Source of the DNA: a virus | Direction: 5' to 3' (one strand) | Virus record (IMG/VR): IMGVR_UViG_3300002835_000216 | Coordinates: 1-58,555 of that record | DNA: 58,555 nt | Shown: positions 9,998 to 19,349 of the stretch, piece after piece | Layout: every line of letters starts with the position of its first letter | How positions within the stretch are numbered: the stretch's first letter is position 1 | Program-made: the position numbers and the translations under genes | Notes under the pieces: generated by a model | The model's database searches: none | Seen by the model: only the letters and a program-made list of their open reading frames with translations | Told to the model about the DNA's origin: nothing

Positions 9998-10948
9998 TTG
10001 GCTAAAAAGAAATCACCTCTAATTGTTGAGGCTGTAAAAAAATTCACACCCCCAAATATAGACTATAGATACCAAAAAACAATATCTTTTAGTCAATATT
10101 CAGTATTTGAGAGTTGCCCACACAAATGGGCACTCCAATACCGGGACGGGCATTATACATCTGAAGTTTCAATTCACATGACATTTGGGACTGCTATGCA
10201 TGAAACTATGCAGAACTATTTAGAAGTGATGTATAATGAAAGTGCAACTGCTGCTGATAGGATTAATATAGAAGAATACTTTGAAGAACGTTTAAGAGCA
10301 GTTTACAAAGAAGATTATAAAAAAAATAATAATACTCATTTTTCTAATTCATCTGAATTAAGTGAATTTTATGAAGATGGAATAGGTATTCTTCAATGGT
10401 TTAAAAAGAATAGAGGAAAATACTTTGGTAAAAAAAGTTGGTGGTTAGTAGGTATTGAAGTACCTATTTTACTTCCGCCTAATCCGGTCTATAATAACAT
10501 ACTATATAAGGGATATATCGATGTTGTCTTATATAATGAAATGCTTAATAAAATAAAAATTATCGATATTAAAACTTCTACTCGTGGGTGGAAGGATAAA
10601 GAAAAAACAGATGAAGTTAAAAATTCTCAAGTTATTCTTTATAAAAAATTCTTTTCAGAACAATTTAATTTCCCAGTTGATAATATTGATGTAGAGTATT
10701 TTATTGTAAAAAGAAAACTACATGGTAATCCTGACTTTCCTGATCCAAGAGTACAAATTCATGTGCCTGCTTCTGGTAAAATTAAATTAAATAAAGCCAC
10801 TAAACATTTTGAAGAATTTATTGAAATGGCTTTTGATAAAGAAGGAAAACATAGAGAAGGTCCTATGTTAAAAAATCCTTCAAAACAAAACTGTCAATAT
10901 TGTCCTTTCAAAGATAGAAAAGATTTATGTGACAGAAACGTATCTTAG
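9998..10948 (+). CDS. PD-(D/E)XK (RecB/Cas4-like) nuclease
   Basis: 316 aa from a TTG start (3 nt after the previous stop; no ATG available). The motifs are SFSQYSVFESCPHKWALQY (Cys40), GTAMHE (64-69), GYIDVV (D175) and IIDIKTS (D190, K192), the catalytic core of RecB-like nucleases. A C-terminal cluster C299, C302, C311 with Cys40 gives four cysteines in the arrangement of an iron-sulfur cluster seen in Cas4/AddB-type nucleases. T4-like phages carry such a nuclease among replication/recombination genes. It ends the replication block. Confidence 0.85.
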   Translation: MAKKKSPLIVEAVKKFTPPNIDYRYQKTISFSQYSVFESCPHKWALQYRDGHYTSEVSIHMTFGTAMHETMQNYLEVMYNESATAADRINIEEYFEERLRAVYKEDYKKNNNTHFSNSSELSEFYEDGIGILQWFKKNRGKYFGKKSWWLVGIEVPILLPPNPVYNNILYKGYIDVVLYNEMLNKIKIIDIKTSTRGWKDKEKTDEVKNSQVILYKKFFSEQFNFPVDNIDVEYFIVKRKLHGNPDFPDPRVQIHVPASGKIKLNKATKHFEEFIEMAFDKEGKHREGPMLKNPSKQNCQYCPFKDRKDLCDRNVS

Positions 10949-10960
10949 TATATTTTGAGA

Positions 10961-10968
10961 TATTTATA
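10961..10968 (+). promoter_or_regulatory. TATTTATA motif before RHH gene
   Basis: TATTTATA lies 23 nt upstream of the RHH start and could drive the long sugar operon as well. No TTTG is found 20 nt upstream, so it is not the host-type promoter seen elsewhere. Confidence 0.35.
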
Positions 10969-10991
10969 TATGACAATATAAAAACAATGTT

Positions 10992-11177
10992 ATGAGTAAA
11001 AAGGATATGACACTTACAAGTGTTAAAATACAAACAGAATTATTTGATGAATTTAAAGTATCTTGTGTAAGACATAAATTCTCGTTTCAAAAGCTTGCTG
11101 ATCGAGCAATTCATTTATATCTTACTGATGAAGGATTTAGAAAACAAATTCATAACCACAACGATTTAGATATTTAA
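10992..11177 (+). CDS. Ribbon-helix-helix DNA-binding protein
   Basis: 61 aa. The pattern MTLTSVKIQTELFDEFKVSCVRHKFSFQKLADRAIHLYL is a beta strand plus two helices as in Arc/MetJ/CopG regulators. It is preceded by a GTTATG start context and stands immediately in front of the sugar operon, so it may regulate that operon or itself; this is inferred from position. Confidence 0.72.
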   Translation: MSKKDMTLTSVKIQTELFDEFKVSCVRHKFSFQKLADRAIHLYLTDEGFRKQIHNHNDLDI

Positions 11178-11184
11178 TTAGTTT

Positions 11185-12618
11185 ATGAAAGAAGGTTATT
11201 TGCCTAAAGATCAAAGGAAAAAAATTCTTTTGATCACCGATGATATTAGATTACCCTCAGGTGTAGGGAATATAGGAAAAGAAATAGTTATCCATACTGC
11301 TCATCATTATAATTGGGTTTGTATAGGAGCTGCCATCAACCATCCAGATGCTGGAAAACGTTTTGATTTAAGCACTGACACAAATCAAAATGCTGAAATA
11401 GAGGATGCTAGTGTTTTTCTTTATCCTAATAATGGTTATGGAGATGCTAATCTTTTAAGAGCAATTCTTAAACTTGAAAAACCTGACGCTATAATGATGA
11501 TTACTGATCCTCGTTATTTCACTTGGTTATTCCAAATTGAGAATGAAATCAGAAAAAACATTCCTATTATTTATTTAAATATCTGGGATGATTTACCAGC
11601 ACCTTACTACAATAAATCATTTTATGAGTCATGTGATGCTTTGTTAGGTATTTCAAAACAAACAGTTAATATTAATAAACTTGTTTTAGATAACAAGACT
11701 AAAAACAAGATTATTGAGTATGTACCCCATGGATTAAATACTGAAATATTTTATCCTATCACTGATAAGGAAACTAATACAGAATATCAAAATTTTAAGA
11801 AAAATCTATTCCAAGGAAAAGATTATGAGTTTATGATATTTTTTAACTCAAGAAATATTCGCCGTAAACAAATTCCAGATACAATTTTAGCATATCGTCA
11901 ATTTGTAGAGTCTTTAACTCCTGAACAAAGAGAAAAAGTTGTATTAGTTCTTCATACTGAATTAGCTAATGAACATGGCACTGATTTAGGTGCTATAATT
12001 GAAACACTTATACCTAAAGATCATAATATCATCTTTACTCCAGGTAAATTAGATGTTAAAGCATTAAATTATCTTTATAATCTAGCAGATGTTCAGATTC
12101 TACTTACTTCAAATGAAGGTTGGGGTTTATCACTTACAGAAGCATTGCTAACAGGTACTCCTATTATTGCTAATGTAACAGGTGGGATGCAGGACCAAAT
12201 GCGTTTTGAATTTGAAGATGGCACTTGGATTGATTTTGATGCTGATTTTCCTTCAAATCATAGAGGCACTTATAAAAAACATGGTAAATGGGCCTTCCCA
12301 GTCTACCCATCTAATTTATCAATGGTAGGTTCTATTCCAACACCTTATATTTTTGATGATCGTTGTCGTTGGGAAGACGCAGCTGAATGTTTAACTGAAG
12401 TATATAATTTGTCTAAAGAAGAAAGACAAGAAAGAGGAATGGAAGGTTATAAATGGGCTACAAGTGATGAAGCAGGATTTACTTCTAAACATCAAGCAAA
12501 TCGATTTATAACTTATACTGATAAACTATTTGATACTTGGAAACCAAGAGAAAAATATGAACTTATCAATGTTAATGAATTTGAAAAACCAGTCTTAAAC
12601 CATAAATTAGTATATTAA
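11185..12618 (+). CDS. Glycosyltransferase, GT-B fold (GT4-like)
   Basis: 477 aa. N-terminal domain with KKILLITDDIRLPSGVGNIG; C-terminal domain with the donor-binding tract SNEGWGLSLTEALLTGTPIIA (E-x7-E) and VPHGLNTEIF, typical of GT4 retaining glycosyltransferases using nucleotide sugars. It opens a run of about 17 carbohydrate genes without gaps. Acceptor and sugar cannot be told. A TAATG junction couples it to the next gene. Confidence 0.85.
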   Translation: MKEGYLPKDQRKKILLITDDIRLPSGVGNIGKEIVIHTAHHYNWVCIGAAINHPDAGKRFDLSTDTNQNAEIEDASVFLYPNNGYGDANLLRAILKLEKPDAIMMITDPRYFTWLFQIENEIRKNIPIIYLNIWDDLPAPYYNKSFYESCDALLGISKQTVNINKLVLDNKTKNKIIEYVPHGLNTEIFYPITDKETNTEYQNFKKNLFQGKDYEFMIFFNSRNIRRKQIPDTILAYRQFVESLTPEQREKVVLVLHTELANEHGTDLGAIIETLIPKDHNIIFTPGKLDVKALNYLYNLADVQILLTSNEGWGLSLTEALLTGTPIIANVTGGMQDQMRFEFEDGTWIDFDADFPSNHRGTYKKHGKWAFPVYPSNLSMVGSIPTPYIFDDRCRWEDAAECLTEVYNLSKEERQERGMEGYKWATSDEAGFTSKHQANRFITYTDKLFDTWKPREKYELINVNEFEKPVLNHKLVY

Positions 12619-13910
12619 TGAAACCAGTTTTTGTAATAAGTTGCCCAATTGACACTTATAGTGGATATGGAGCACGTTCTAGAGATATTGTTAAAGCAAT
12701 TATTAAGACTGATAAATATGATGTAAAAGTCTTACCACAACGTTGGGGAGCTACACCTTGGGGTTTTATTGAAGACCATAAAGATGAATGGGGATTTTTA
12801 CAATCACATATCTTAACTGAACCTAAGTTAAATCAAAAACCTGAAATTTGGGCTCAAATCACTATTCCAAATGAATTCCAACCAGTTGGAAAATATAATA
12901 TTGGTATTACAGCAGGTATTGAAACTACAGCTGTAAAAGGTGAATGGATTGAAGGTTGTAACCGAATGAATCTTGTAATCACATCTTCAGAGTTTGCTAA
13001 AAAAACTTTTGAATCTATGAATTACGAGATTAAAAATCAACAAGGTCAGTTACAAGGTCATTTAAAACTTACAACACCTATTGAAGTTATTTTTGAAGGT
13101 GCTAATACAGATCTTTATAAAATAATTGAACAGAATCAAATTAAAACTATTAATTTAGATTCTATTAAAGAATCATTTGCTTATTTATTTGTAGGCCATT
13201 GGACACAAGGAGATTTTGGTGAGGATAGAAAGAATGTTTCTTTACTAATTAAAGCTTTTTATGAAATATTTAAAAATAAAAAGAATAAACCTGCTTTAAT
13301 TTTAAAAACTAGTGGTGCTGGTTCATCTTACATGGACCGTGATGTTATTTTAGATAAAATTAATAAAATTAAAAAATCAGTTAATTCTAAAGATCTTCCT
13401 AATATCTACTTACTTCATGGTGATTTTAATGATTCTGAAGTAAATGAGTTATATAACCATTCTAAAGTAAAAGCTATGGTTAGTTTAACTAAAGGTGAAG
13501 GTTTTGGTCGCCCATTACTTGAATTTAGTTTAGTTAAAAAACCAATTATAGCTTCAGGGTGGTCGGCTCACACTGAGTTTTTAGATCCTAATTTTACAGT
13601 CACTTTAAAAGGTGAAGTTAAACCAGTAGGCCCATCTGCCGTAAATGATTGGGTTATAGCTGAATCTCAATGGTTTAATGTTGATTATAGTCAAGTAGGA
13701 CATTATCTTAAAGATGTATTTGAAAATTATAAAAAATACACTGATGGAGCTAAACGTCAAGCATTTAAAAGTAAAAACGAATTTAGCTGGGATAAAATGT
13801 TTGAAAAAGTAAATCAAACATTATCTCAACACATCCCAGAATTTCCTAAAGAAATTCAACTTCAACTGCCTAAATTACAACTTCCTAAACTAGAAAAAAT
13901 AAATGGATAA
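12618..13910 (+). CDS. Glycosyltransferase, GT-B fold (GT4-like)
   Basis: 430 aa. N-terminus VISCPIDTYSGYGARSRDI is a sugar/acceptor-site glycine motif; the C-terminal half carries KGEGFGRPLLEFSLVKKPIIA and an FEGANTDLYK segment as in GT4 enzymes. It probably adds one sugar of the glycan built by this operon. The C-terminus (PKLQLPKLEK) is a short repetitive tail. Overlaps the zinc-ribbon gene by 8 nt. Confidence 0.8.
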   Translation: MKPVFVISCPIDTYSGYGARSRDIVKAIIKTDKYDVKVLPQRWGATPWGFIEDHKDEWGFLQSHILTEPKLNQKPEIWAQITIPNEFQPVGKYNIGITAGIETTAVKGEWIEGCNRMNLVITSSEFAKKTFESMNYEIKNQQGQLQGHLKLTTPIEVIFEGANTDLYKIIEQNQIKTINLDSIKESFAYLFVGHWTQGDFGEDRKNVSLLIKAFYEIFKNKKNKPALILKTSGAGSSYMDRDVILDKINKIKKSVNSKDLPNIYLLHGDFNDSEVNELYNHSKVKAMVSLTKGEGFGRPLLEFSLVKKPIIASGWSAHTEFLDPNFTVTLKGEVKPVGPSAVNDWVIAESQWFNVDYSQVGHYLKDVFENYKKYTDGAKRQAFKSKNEFSWDKMFEKVNQTLSQHIPEFPKEIQLQLPKLQLPKLEKING

Positions 13911-14349
13911 TTTAACTATATGTAACCGTTGTGGTTCAGATGCTTGTTATGTTCAAGAAGTAAATGAACAAGTAAAACTACATTTTTGTTATGGCTGTGG
14001 TTTCCAAGCCAATTCAGTTATGACCCGTGACTCAGAATTTTTACAACAACAAATGGAAACACTTCCTGAATTGTATAAAGAATTAATGGGTGAAGATGAA
14101 AATGGCCTTATTTGGATGCCTTCAGTAGTTAACATTCCTGATAAAGGAATGGTGTTTGCTGATGGAACTAACAGTCAAAATTGGAGATGGGCAGCTGTAA
14201 AAGCAACCCTTATGTCTGAAGAAGAAAAGACCAAGTTTAAAGAAAAAGGTAAAGAGTATGATTATAAAATGGATATGACTACTTTAACTCACTTCCCAGA
14301 AAATGAATTTATGGAAGCTTTAACTTATATTAGTGTATTACCTGAGTAA
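13903..14349 (+). CDS. Zinc-ribbon protein
   Basis: 148 aa. Two knuckles, CNRCG (about 6-10) and CYGCG (about 28-32), form a four-Cys zinc ribbon at the N-terminus; the remainder is unrecognised and acidic (EEEKTKFKEKGKEYDYKMD). Similar zinc-ribbon proteins occur among glycosyltransferase or structural genes of T4-like phages, role unknown. Overlaps the upstream gene by 8 nt. Confidence 0.65.
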   Translation: MDNLTICNRCGSDACYVQEVNEQVKLHFCYGCGFQANSVMTRDSEFLQQQMETLPELYKELMGEDENGLIWMPSVVNIPDKGMVFADGTNSQNWRWAAVKATLMSEEEKTKFKEKGKEYDYKMDMTTLTHFPENEFMEALTYISVLPE

Positions 14350-14350
14350 A

Positions 14351-14962
14351 ATGAAAATTAGTTATGCTATAACAGTTTGTAATGAACTGATAGAAATACA
14401 ACGTTTACTTTCTTTCTTAATTAAAAATAAAAGGAAACAAGATGAAATTGTTGTGTTTTATGATACAAATAATGGTACTCAAGAAGTAGAAGATTATCTT
14501 AAATCTTTAAAAGATATAAGAAAAATAGGTTATCACTTTGATGGACATTTTGCTAACTTGAAAAATGCTCTAACAGATGCTTGTCTAGGAAATTATATCT
14601 TCCAGATTGATGCTGATGAAATGCCAAGTCTCTATCTTATACAATATCTTCCTATATTACTTGAAAATAATGATGTAGAAGTACTTAGAGTACCTAGAGT
14701 TAATACAGTTAAAGGATTAACTCAAGAACATATTCAAAAATGGGGTTGGGTAGTAGATAGTAAGAGTAGAGTTAATTGGCCTGATCTACAATGGAGAATT
14801 TATAAGAACACCCCAGAAATTAAATGGAAAAATAAGGTACATGAAATTTTGGATGGTTATAAAACTCATGCTATATTACCATTAGAGGAACATTTCGCTT
14901 TAGAACATCATAAAGATATTGAACGTCAAGAAAAACAAAATGCTTATTATGAAAACCTCTAA
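14351..14962 (+). CDS. Glycosyltransferase family 2-like
   Basis: About 203 aa from the ATG 1 nt after the previous stop (an earlier in-frame ATG would overlap and lacks homology). MKISYAITVCNE begins the GT-A nucleotide-binding fold and FQIDADEMPS holds the DxD metal motif; W-RIYKN...KVHEIL is a common acceptor-region pattern in short GT2 proteins. It overlaps the WecB-like gene by 14 nt. Confidence 0.78.
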   Translation: MKISYAITVCNELIEIQRLLSFLIKNKRKQDEIVVFYDTNNGTQEVEDYLKSLKDIRKIGYHFDGHFANLKNALTDACLGNYIFQIDADEMPSLYLIQYLPILLENNDVEVLRVPRVNTVKGLTQEHIQKWGWVVDSKSRVNWPDLQWRIYKNTPEIKWKNKVHEILDGYKTHAILPLEEHFALEHHKDIERQEKQNAYYENL

Positions 14963-15986
14963 AACACCTTTGATCCATATATTAGCTGCTCGCCCTAACT
15001 TTATTAAAGCAGCCCCGGTTATTAAAGCATTAGATGAGGCTAATTTTTACAATATAATTATTCATACTAATCAACATTACGACTATAAACTTTCTGAAGT
15101 ATTCTTCCAAGAGTTAGAAATCCCAGAACCTAATTATCATTTAGGGATTAAATCAGGCTCTCATGGTTACCAAACTGGTAGATCTTTAATAGATATTGAA
15201 GACATACTTTCAAATATATCACCTAAAGGTGTAGTAGTTTATGGTGATGTTAATTCTACATTAGCTGGGGCTTTAGCCGCTGCTAAACTACATATTCCTA
15301 TATTCCATATAGAATCAGGTTGTAGAAGCTTTGATAAAAAAATGCCAGAGGAAATAAATAGATTAATTGTAGACCAAATCTCAGAATTATTATTCTGTAC
15401 TGAGGAAAGTGCTAAAAATAATCTTTTAAATGAGGCTTATGATCCTAAGAAAATATTTGTTGTAGGTAATACTGCTATAGATAGTTTACAAAGTGTTATA
15501 AACATAATTAAAAATAAACCTAATCCTTATAATTTTAGATATTACTTAGCTACATTACATAGACCATTTAATGTTGATAATTTTTTTATTTTAGATGAAA
15601 TTTTAACAAAATTAAATAACTTCCCTCACCCAGTTATAATACCTACACATCCAAGACTTAAAAATAATCTAAAAAAAGAATATCCAAATCTAATTTTTAT
15701 AGAACCTTTAGGATATTTAGATTTTTTAACTTATATGTTTTATTCTGAGGGTATATTATCAGACTCAGGAGGGGTTCAGTGTGAGGCTTCAGTTTTAAAA
15801 AAATCATTACTTACAATTCGTCCTACAACTGAACATTTATTAACTTTAAATTATAGTAATAAATTAGTTTCTCCAGAAGAATTAGATTTTTCTTTATTTA
15901 AATCTATTGAATATGATTGTCCTTTAGAATGGGATGGTAATGCTTCTAAAAGAATAGCTAATATTATAAAAGAATATTATGAATAA
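14949..15986 (+). CDS. wecB: UDP-N-acetylglucosamine 2-epimerase (WecB/NeuC family)
   Basis: 345 aa. The motifs LAARPNFIKAAPVI at the start, VVYGDVNSTLAGALAAAK, the HIESGCRSFDKKMPEEINR tract, ATLHRPFNVDN and SDSGGVQCEA are the signature of UDP-GlcNAc 2-epimerases. The product is UDP-ManNAc (non-hydrolysing type) or ManNAc (NeuC type), the precursor NeuB needs. With the NeuB- and NeuA-like genes nearby this gives the first step of a nonulosonic-acid route. Start chosen as the last ATG before homology. Confidence 0.9.
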   Translation: MKTSKTPLIHILAARPNFIKAAPVIKALDEANFYNIIIHTNQHYDYKLSEVFFQELEIPEPNYHLGIKSGSHGYQTGRSLIDIEDILSNISPKGVVVYGDVNSTLAGALAAAKLHIPIFHIESGCRSFDKKMPEEINRLIVDQISELLFCTEESAKNNLLNEAYDPKKIFVVGNTAIDSLQSVINIIKNKPNPYNFRYYLATLHRPFNVDNFFILDEILTKLNNFPHPVIIPTHPRLKNNLKKEYPNLIFIEPLGYLDFLTYMFYSEGILSDSGGVQCEASVLKKSLLTIRPTTEHLLTLNYSNKLVSPEELDFSLFKSIEYDCPLEWDGNASKRIANIIKEYYE

Positions 15987-16944
15987 AGATAATTTAATAA
16001 TTTATGTTTCTTCTAGAAACAACTATGATATGTTAGAAGGAGAAGTCCTTAAAAACATAAATAGAGAAGGATTTGAGTTTATAAATGTTGATGATAAATC
16101 ATCTCCTGAAGAAATAGAAAAAGGTAAAAGTATATGTTTTAAACATGGTATTGTCTTTTTAGAAAACAAGTCTAGAGGAGTACAAATGGCTACTCAAACT
16201 CTTATAGATTTTATAAATGAGAACAGACCTAATTGTAAATGGGTATTTTGCTTCCAGCATGATAATTATCCTATCTCAAAAGATTTCTTTACTTCTATTT
16301 CTGAGCTTATTAAAGAAGATAAATTAGATCAATTTGGTATTTTAGGTTTTAATGTTTTAGACCATGGTGACTACACTGGAAATGCTTTAGACCAATTTGA
16401 AAAAGGTGGCTCACCATTAGGTATGATTGGTATGGCTCACTTATCTATTAAGAGTCAAACAGGTAGATGGTTATGCCCTAAACAACAAGACCATCTTCTT
16501 AAATCAAATCCTTTATGGTCTAAACCTTTTATAGTAGAGTTCCCAATGTGGGCTGCTGTAGGTATTAATGTTAATTTATGGAATGAAAAAATTATCCCAA
16601 CAGACCAATACCATTTTCATTTATGGTTACCTGATATTGCTATGCAGTTTAATTACCATAATTATGGGTGTTTAATTCTCCCTGATCATTATTGTTTAAA
16701 CCATCAACAATTAAAATCTAAATATGAAATTAACCCTAATTCAGCTGCTGGAGCTAAAAGTGGAGACGAGTACCATTTTGGAGAATATTCTAATTTCTCA
16801 GCCTGGCAAGAAAGATGGGGTTGGCATTATGAATCTATAACTGATGGGTTTGAAAATATAAAACATAATTATGAAAATACTCTTATAGGAGAATTTTATC
16901 ATCACGATATAACTAAAGGACCTCTTAAATCATTTATTCTATGA
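15979..16944 (+). CDS. Putative glycosyltransferase (GT-A like)
   Basis: 321 aa. IIYVSSRNNYDML ... FINVDDKS and CFQHDNYPIS suggest a GT2-type fold (HDN in place of the DxD). Most of the chain, rich in aromatic residues, is not recognised. It overlaps both neighbours by 8 and 4 nt within the sugar operon, which supports a carbohydrate role. Confidence 0.55.
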   Translation: MNKDNLIIYVSSRNNYDMLEGEVLKNINREGFEFINVDDKSSPEEIEKGKSICFKHGIVFLENKSRGVQMATQTLIDFINENRPNCKWVFCFQHDNYPISKDFFTSISELIKEDKLDQFGILGFNVLDHGDYTGNALDQFEKGGSPLGMIGMAHLSIKSQTGRWLCPKQQDHLLKSNPLWSKPFIVEFPMWAAVGINVNLWNEKIIPTDQYHFHLWLPDIAMQFNYHNYGCLILPDHYCLNHQQLKSKYEINPNSAAGAKSGDEYHFGEYSNFSAWQERWGWHYESITDGFENIKHNYENTLIGEFYHHDITKGPLKSFIL

Positions 16945-17912
16945 AAATATTAGTTACAGGAGCAGCAGGATTGATAGGTAGCCATCTTGTAGATTTATTG
17001 CTTAAAGATGGACATTCTGTAGTAGGTATAGATGATTTATCATTTGGTAATAGATTAAATATTTTAGAAGCCTCTAAAAAAAATAATTATACTTTTATCA
17101 AAGCTAAACTTCAAACTATACCTTTACTAACACAAAAGTTTGATGTTATATATCATCTAGCATCAATGAAAAAACCTATTAAAGGCTCTCTTAAATCCTC
17201 TTATGTTATGGAAGAAAATTATTCTATGACTAAAGTTATGGTTGAAGAAGCTTTAAGATATGGAAGTCATTTAATTTTTACTTCAACATCAGATGTATAT
17301 GGTAATTCTTCTACATTTAGTGAAGATGAACCTATCACTATAGGTCCTCCTACTAATGAAAGATATTCATATGCTATGTCTAAATTATATAGCGAACAAT
17401 ATATTCTAAATGAAGTAGCTCAATCAGATTTAAATGCTACTATTGCAAGAGTGTTTGGATGTGCATCTTGGAGATCAAATAAAAGTTGGTCAGGAGGGCA
17501 TATACCAGTATTTGTACATAATGCTTTATTAGATAAAGATATTACAATACATGGTGATGGATTACAAACTCGTTCTATATGTCACGCCCTAGATATAGCT
17601 AATGGTTTAAAATTAATGTTAAATAACTTACAAGAAGTAAATAACCAAATTATTAATTTAGGTACTGACCAACAAACAACTGTTAAAGAAGTAGCTGAAT
17701 ATATAGTTAAGCAGACTGATTCTAGATCTAAATTAAATTTTGAGACTAGAGAAGTTTCATTTGGTGATTATAAAGAAATTTTAACTCGATTTGCTAATAC
17801 TAATAAAGCTAAAAATTTACTTGGATTTGAAGTAAAACATTCTACTTTTGAAGTTATAGATGAAATGATAGAAAAATTTAATAATGAAAATAGCGGTTAC
17901 TACTCCTGTTAA
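16941..17912 (+). CDS. NAD-dependent epimerase/dehydratase (extended SDR)
   Basis: 323 aa. GAAGLIGSH (GxxGxxG, 7-15) binds NAD; STSDVYG and YSYAMSKLYSE carry the catalytic Ser/Thr-Tyr-Lys set (YxxxK). The family includes UDP-glucose 4-epimerase, dTDP-glucose dehydratase and UDP-glucuronate decarboxylase; the exact substrate cannot be assigned. The HGDGLQTRSICHALDIANG tract is characteristic. The 3' end overlaps the next gene by 29 nt. Confidence 0.87.
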   Translation: MKILVTGAAGLIGSHLVDLLLKDGHSVVGIDDLSFGNRLNILEASKKNNYTFIKAKLQTIPLLTQKFDVIYHLASMKKPIKGSLKSSYVMEENYSMTKVMVEEALRYGSHLIFTSTSDVYGNSSTFSEDEPITIGPPTNERYSYAMSKLYSEQYILNEVAQSDLNATIARVFGCASWRSNKSWSGGHIPVFVHNALLDKDITIHGDGLQTRSICHALDIANGLKLMLNNLQEVNNQIINLGTDQQTTVKEVAEYIVKQTDSRSKLNFETREVSFGDYKEILTRFANTNKAKNLLGFEVKHSTFEVIDEMIEKFNNENSGYYSC

Positions 17913-18801
17913 ACATTTACAAGGTATAGAGAGTCTTCTATCTACTAAAGGAGAAATCTTTTATTTAGAAGAAGGTACTAAATCTGAAGTTAGGGAATTA
18001 CTTTTAAAAGAAAATATTGATGTTATAATTTGTAATCCAAACCAACAAACATACAAAATTGACCAGGAATTATTGGAGAATACCACTGTATCTTTAATTA
18101 ATACATGCTCAACAGGTATGAATCATATTGATCAAGAATATTGTAAATTAAACGGGATTAAAATATATTCACTAACTAAAGACTATAAATTAATAAACAA
18201 CCTCCCATCTACCTCAGAATTAGCATTTGGCTTACTCTTAGACTTAATGCGTAATATTACAATATCTAATAATGAAGTTAAACAAAATAAAACTTGGGAT
18301 TATTTACCTTTTGTAGGTCAACAAATGAAAGACTTTAAAGTAGGAATTGTTGGTTATGGTAGATTAGGTAAGATGATGGCTAAATATTGTAAAGCATTTG
18401 ATGCTGAAGTCTATATCTATGACCCATATTCAGATGAATCTAATGTAAAAGAATTAGAGGATTTATTTCAAATATGTGATGCAGTTTCACTTCATGTTCA
18501 TGTTAATGACGAAACAAAATACATGATTGATTATGATTTACTCTCTCGTAATGTAAAATTCTTAATAAACACTTCTAGAGGTGAAATAGTAAAAGAATCT
18601 GATGTTATTAGAGCATTAAAAGAATGTAAATTATGGGGATATGGAGCAGATGTTATAGAAGATGAATTTAATGATATTAAAGACTCCCCATTTTTTAGCT
18701 TGGAAAATTCAAAATTTAATTGTATATTCACCCCACATATAGGAGGAATGACTATACAAGGACAAACTAAAGCTTATACATGGGCAATAAACAAATTATG
18801 A
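17884..18801 (+). CDS. D-isomer-specific 2-hydroxyacid dehydrogenase
   Basis: 305 aa. NAD-binding GYGRLGKMMAKY (GxGxxG), the INTSRGEIVKESDV loop with the catalytic Arg, and the terminal TPHIGG with the catalytic His are diagnostic. These enzymes interconvert 2-keto and 2-hydroxy acids; relatives occur in sugar-acid clusters of Bacteroidota. Here it probably modifies a sugar-acid or lactyl-type precursor, by context. Overlaps flanking genes at both ends. Confidence 0.88.
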   Translation: MKIAVTTPVKHLQGIESLLSTKGEIFYLEEGTKSEVRELLLKENIDVIICNPNQQTYKIDQELLENTTVSLINTCSTGMNHIDQEYCKLNGIKIYSLTKDYKLINNLPSTSELAFGLLLDLMRNITISNNEVKQNKTWDYLPFVGQQMKDFKVGIVGYGRLGKMMAKYCKAFDAEVYIYDPYSDESNVKELEDLFQICDAVSLHVHVNDETKYMIDYDLLSRNVKFLINTSRGEIVKESDVIRALKECKLWGYGADVIEDEFNDIKDSPFFSLENSKFNCIFTPHIGGMTIQGQTKAYTWAINKL

Positions 18802-19349
18802 GAATACTAGCAATTATACCAGCTAAATTAGACTCTACTAGATTAGAGAAAAAAAATCTACAATTAGTAAATGGAAAAACACTTGTAGAACATTCCATTG
18901 ATTATGCGCTTGCAAGTAAACATGACATTACTGTTATAGTTTCATCTGAAAGTCTAGAAGTGAAAGATGCGTTTTGGGGCAAGTATGATAATGTAATTTT
19001 CCATTATCGTGATGAATCTTTATGTGGTGATACTGAAGTAGTAGATGTTTATATTTCTATAACTAAAACTACCTTTAATAGTTACGACTTAGTAGTAGGT
19101 CTACAACCAGATAATCCTAATCGATCTTATACTCTTGATGAGTGTATTGATTACATGGTGGAAAACAATTATGACGATTTAATCACAGTGAACCCAAACT
19201 ATAAAAGAAGTGGTTCAGTTCGTATATTTAAATACAACTATTTAAAATCAGAACAAGTAAGTAAACGACTAGGTTGTATTAAAGACTCAGCTGTTGATAT
19301 TCATTATCAAGAAGACTTAGAATTAGTAAAACAAAATTTAAATAAATAA
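18798..19349 (+). CDS. neuA: Acylneuraminate cytidylyltransferase-like protein (NeuA/KdsB family)
   Basis: 183 aa, ATG on the previous stop (ATGA). N-terminal ILAIIPAKLDSTRLEKKN is the CMP-sugar synthetase P-loop-like motif (AR/K-x-S-x-R-x-x-KN), followed by LVEHSIDYA and VVGLQPDNPNR (usually LQPTSP). NeuA activates sialic or related acids as CMP sugars. Length is below the usual 220-230 aa, so the dimerisation part may be reduced. It fits the WecB and NeuB genes in the same operon. Confidence 0.8.
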   Translation: MRILAIIPAKLDSTRLEKKNLQLVNGKTLVEHSIDYALASKHDITVIVSSESLEVKDAFWGKYDNVIFHYRDESLCGDTEVVDVYISITKTTFNSYDLVVGLQPDNPNRSYTLDECIDYMVENNYDDLITVNPNYKRSGSVRIFKYNYLKSEQVSKRLGCIKDSAVDIHYQEDLELVKQNLNK

